A stretch of 9,107 bases of DNA. It comes from an uncultured Muribaculaceae bacterium (GTDB taxonomy: Bacteria > Bacteroidota > Bacteroidia > Bacteroidales > Muribaculaceae). The stretch is taken from contig CAJUMI010000039.1 in assembly GCA_910587545.1 (NCBI GenBank), positions 12,444 through 21,550 of the forward strand. The letters run 5' to 3'. Below the pieces are notes generated by a model. It ran no database searches, had not been told where the DNA came from, and saw nothing but the letters and a program-made list of their open reading frames with translations. The position numbers and the translations under genes are program-made. Of this stretch, positions 7,493 through 9,107 are shown piece by piece; position 1 is the first letter of the stretch, and every line of letters starts with the position of its first letter.

Positions 7493-8683
7493 ATGAAAAA
7501 GAATGTGCTTTGCTCTTTCGCTGCATGCAGCGCAATGCTTTTACCCGGAATTACGGCCAACGCACAGGAAACAGTCGTTGTGGAAGAATCCATTATGGAG
7601 ACTGAGGTGCCTTGTAAGAACCACTATTATTCCACTTCAAAAGATAACTGGTTTATCCAGGTCGGTGCGGGCGTAGCTTCGCCTTTCGTTGAAAATGCCG
7701 GTGGAGGCCACGGCCACTTTACCGCCAACTACAATCTTGCTTTCGGCAAGTATATCTCTCCTTATCTGGGATGGCGTATCAGCTTCCTCGGAGGCGCTCT
7801 CCACAACAACCCCGGAACATACCAGAAGTTCAAATATGTCAATGCCAACGTTGACTTCATGTGGGATATGTTGAACTCGATGGGCGGTGTCAACACCAAG
7901 CGTGTTTTCTCGATCGTGCCTTTCGTCGGTCTCGGCGGAACATTCGGATGGGACTATCGTCCTGACGGCACTATCATGGGCAACGACGGCAAACCTAAGG
8001 GCAACGTATGGGCTCTCCCCGTATCTGCCGGCATTCAGTTCAACTTCCGTCTCTGCAAATATGTCGACTTCTTCCTCGAGGGGCGCGGACAGTTCTACGG
8101 TGACAACCTCAACAATATTCCCGGCGGACGTCCTGTCGACATCAACCTTACGGCTACAGGCGGCTTCATCTTTAAGATCGGTGGCGATGACTTCAAGTCT
8201 TACAACCCCTGTGACTATCTTGGCTATATCAGCAACCTCAACAATCAGGTCAATGATCTCCGCGGTGCTCTCGCAACTACAAGCGCAGCCCTCGCAGCAG
8301 CCGAAGCCCAGTTGCCTTGCCCCGAAGTTCAGGAGACTGTCGTAGTCCAGGAAAGCGCTCCTATGATGTCGACCGTACGCTTCACGCTCAATTCTGCCCG
8401 CATCAGCGATATGGAGATGGTCAATGTCTACAACACTGCCGAATATCTTAAGGCCAACCCCGACCTGAAAGTGGTTATCGCAGGCTATGCCGACAAGGAC
8501 ACCGGTACAAGCGACTACAACATGAGCCTCTCGAAACGTCGCGCCGAGGCTGTCAAGAAAGCTCTTGTCGATAAATACGGCATCTCGGCCGACCGTCTCT
8601 CCATCCAGGCCGAAGGCAGCAACTCCCAGCCTTACGACGTAAATAACTGGAACCGTATCGTGATCTTCACGGCCGGTGAATAA
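7493..8683 (+). CDS. OmpA-family outer membrane protein, beta-barrel plus peptidoglycan-binding domain
   Basis: 396 residues. Signal peptide 1-24 (TANA before Q25). After a short N-terminal segment containing ETVVVEES (26-33), residues about 50-230 show alternating aromatic strands and loops typical of a small outer-membrane beta-barrel. Residues about 242-274 form a helical, coiled-coil-like linker (YISNLNNQVNDLRGAL, then alanine-rich). Residues about 292-396 are the OmpA C-terminal domain: RFTLNSARISD, then GYADKDTGTSDYN and LSKRRA, with D334 and R350 at the positions that hold diaminopimelate of peptidoglycan. The protein should tether the outer membrane to the cell wall and is likely abundant: codon use is strongly biased to AAC, TTC and CTC, the gene has its own promoter, and a strong terminator follows. 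An ETVVVQES copy recurs at 281-288, just before the OmpA domain. Confidence 0.93.
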   Translation: MKKNVLCSFAACSAMLLPGITANAQETVVVEESIMETEVPCKNHYYSTSKDNWFIQVGAGVASPFVENAGGGHGHFTANYNLAFGKYISPYLGWRISFLGGALHNNPGTYQKFKYVNANVDFMWDMLNSMGGVNTKRVFSIVPFVGLGGTFGWDYRPDGTIMGNDGKPKGNVWALPVSAGIQFNFRLCKYVDFFLEGRGQFYGDNLNNIPGGRPVDINLTATGGFIFKIGGDDFKSYNPCDYLGYISNLNNQVNDLRGALATTSAALAAAEAQLPCPEVQETVVVQESAPMMSTVRFTLNSARISDMEMVNVYNTAEYLKANPDLKVVIAGYADKDTGTSDYNMSLSKRRAEAVKKALVDKYGISADRLSIQAEGSNSQPYDVNNWNRIVIFTAGE

Positions 8684-8726
8684 TCGAAACTCTTTTCTCT
8701 ACCCCATAACTCAAATATTGTGATTA

Positions 8727-8765
8727 CGGAGACCGCGACGTGAGTCAGCGGTCTCCGCTGTTTTC
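8727..8765 (+). terminator. Intrinsic terminator of the OmpA-like gene
   Basis: CGGAGACCGC (8727-8736) pairs perfectly with GCGGTCTCCG (8748-8757) around an 11-base loop, followed by CTGTTTTC. A 10-bp G/C-rich stem then a short T-run, 44 bases after the stop codon, is the strongest terminator-like structure in the window. The T-run is short (four), so termination may be incomplete. Confidence 0.8.
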
Positions 8766-8823
8766 AACGCATATACAAATTGTGTTATTGATTGCTTTGG
8801 GTAATTCTCCTGTTTTTCCTGCT

Positions 8824-8867
8824 GATTTCACCATGAATTTCACCCGCGTTCTTGCGTTCTTGAAATC
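8824..8867. repeat. Cluster of short direct and inverted repeats
   Basis: Within 44 bases: ATTTCACC twice (8825-8832 and 8837-8844, 12 bases apart), GCGTTCTT twice in perfect tandem (8846-8861), and an outer inverted pair GATTTCA (8824-8830) with TGAAATC (8861-8867). The nested arrangement could fold as a long-loop hairpin or reflect local duplication. Confidence 0.45.
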
Positions 8868-8895
8868 GGCAAAGTAATATATTAAAATAACGTGA

Positions 8896-8924
8896 GTCCG
8901 ATATAAACATTCTGCTGTCCGATA
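8896..8924. promoter_or_regulatory. Tandem GTCCGATA repeats, two helical turns apart
   Basis: GTCCGATA occurs at 8896-8903 and 8917-8924, 21 bases start to start, with similar following bases (TAAAC and ATAAAAC). Two identical boxes on the same face of the helix about 130-150 bases before the next start codon fit a binding site for a response-regulator-type activator. Inference from spacing only. Confidence 0.35.
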
Positions 8925-8981
8925 ATAAAACCACAGGCAATTCAGAGCAAAACTAAGAGGCTGATTGTTCTTGGTAGTCTC

Positions 8982-8996
8982 ACGGAAAAAATCCGT
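8982..8996. promoter_or_regulatory. Inverted repeat ACGGA/TCCGT upstream of the last gene
   Basis: ACGGA (8982-8986), AAAAA, TCCGT (8992-8996), 53 bases before the ATG at 9050. It uses the same ACGGA half-site as the inverted repeat at the nhaD promoter, but with a 5-base rather than 22-base gap. Confidence 0.3.
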
Positions 8997-9049
8997 AAAT
9001 TTATATACTGATTACGCGTTGGTTGAATTAATTTCGTAAAACATTTATA

Positions 9050-9107
9050 ATGAAAAAGTTGCACAAATCGCAGATTATTAGTAAATTAGTGGTAGCGACA
9101 CCGTTAA
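9050..9107 (+). CDS. 5' end of an unidentified gene (19 codons visible)
   Basis: An ATG at 9050 opens a frame with no stop to the window edge, reading MKKLHKSQIISKLVVATPL. The lysine-rich start followed by a hydrophobic stretch could be the beginning of a signal peptide or membrane segment, and the A/T-rich context before the ATG is like that of the other genes here. Too short to assign a family; a chance frame cannot be excluded. Confidence 0.5.
   Translation, partial: MKKLHKSQIISKLVVATPL

Larger units (their letters stand above)
8766..9049. other. Repeat-rich intergenic region before the last gene
   Basis: 284 bases without a supportable gene. Contents: a 44-base cluster of short repeats (8824-8867), two GTCCGATA direct repeats 21 bases apart (8896-8924), an inverted repeat ACGGA-AAAAA-TCCGT (8982-8996), and imperfect -7-like boxes TAAATTTA (8996-9003) and TAATTTCG (9029-9036). 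No full Bacteroidota promoter match is seen, which suggests an activator-dependent promoter or one with a weak consensus. Confidence 0.55.

Noticed and set aside
8833..8877. 14-codon open frame (MNFTRVLAFLKSAK)
   Set aside because: Formed entirely of the local repeats, with no promoter match; most likely chance.

Overview
The window looks like chromosomal DNA of a Bacteroidales bacterium, most likely the Muribaculaceae or a near relative. Four of the promoters I can place match the Bacteroidota pattern (TTTG, 19-21 bases, TAnnTTTG). No start codon has a convincing Shine-Dalgarno sequence. The encoded families (DUF4855 secreted protein, NhaD antiporter, membrane-anchored M23-like protein, OmpA-family porin-like protein with an ETVVV motif) are typical of that phylum. 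The family-level placement is inference. No rRNA, tRNA, CRISPR array or insertion sequence was found.

Layout. Positions 1-1480 (minus) hold the first ~493 codons of lepA, whose 3' end is outside the window. Positions 1556-2950 (minus) encode a secreted DUF4855 protein with a C-terminal domain resembling type IX secretion sorting tails. A 281-base divergent region (2951-3231) carries back-to-back promoters for that gene and for nhaD (3232-4644, plus). Only 35 bases after nhaD, and with no promoter of its own that I can see, comes a 525-residue P-loop ATPase fused to a DUF4435 (TOPRIM-like) domain (4680-6257). It converges with a membrane-anchored degenerate M23/LytM-domain protein (6285-7178, minus). 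A 314-base divergent region then leads to an abundant-type OmpA-family outer membrane protein (7493-8683, plus), closed by a strong 10-bp hairpin terminator. The last ~290 bases before 9050 are non-coding and repeat-rich, and lead into a gene of which only 19 codons are visible.

How the genes work together. Most of the window is housekeeping or envelope biology: translation (lepA), Na+/H+ exchange (nhaD), envelope architecture (the degenerate M23 protein and the OmpA-like anchor) and an exported carbohydrate-type protein (DUF4855). The odd one out is the ATPase-DUF4435 fusion. Its two domains, in the same order, are those of the AriA/AriB anti-phage system PARIS, here in one compact chain and apparently co-transcribed with an ion antiporter rather than lying in a defence island.

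The most interesting regulatory features are an 8-bp inverted repeat bracketing the nhaD -7 box, a promoter placed so close to the M23-like gene that its mRNA should be leaderless or nearly so, and two GTCCGATA repeats exactly 21 bases apart upstream of the last gene.
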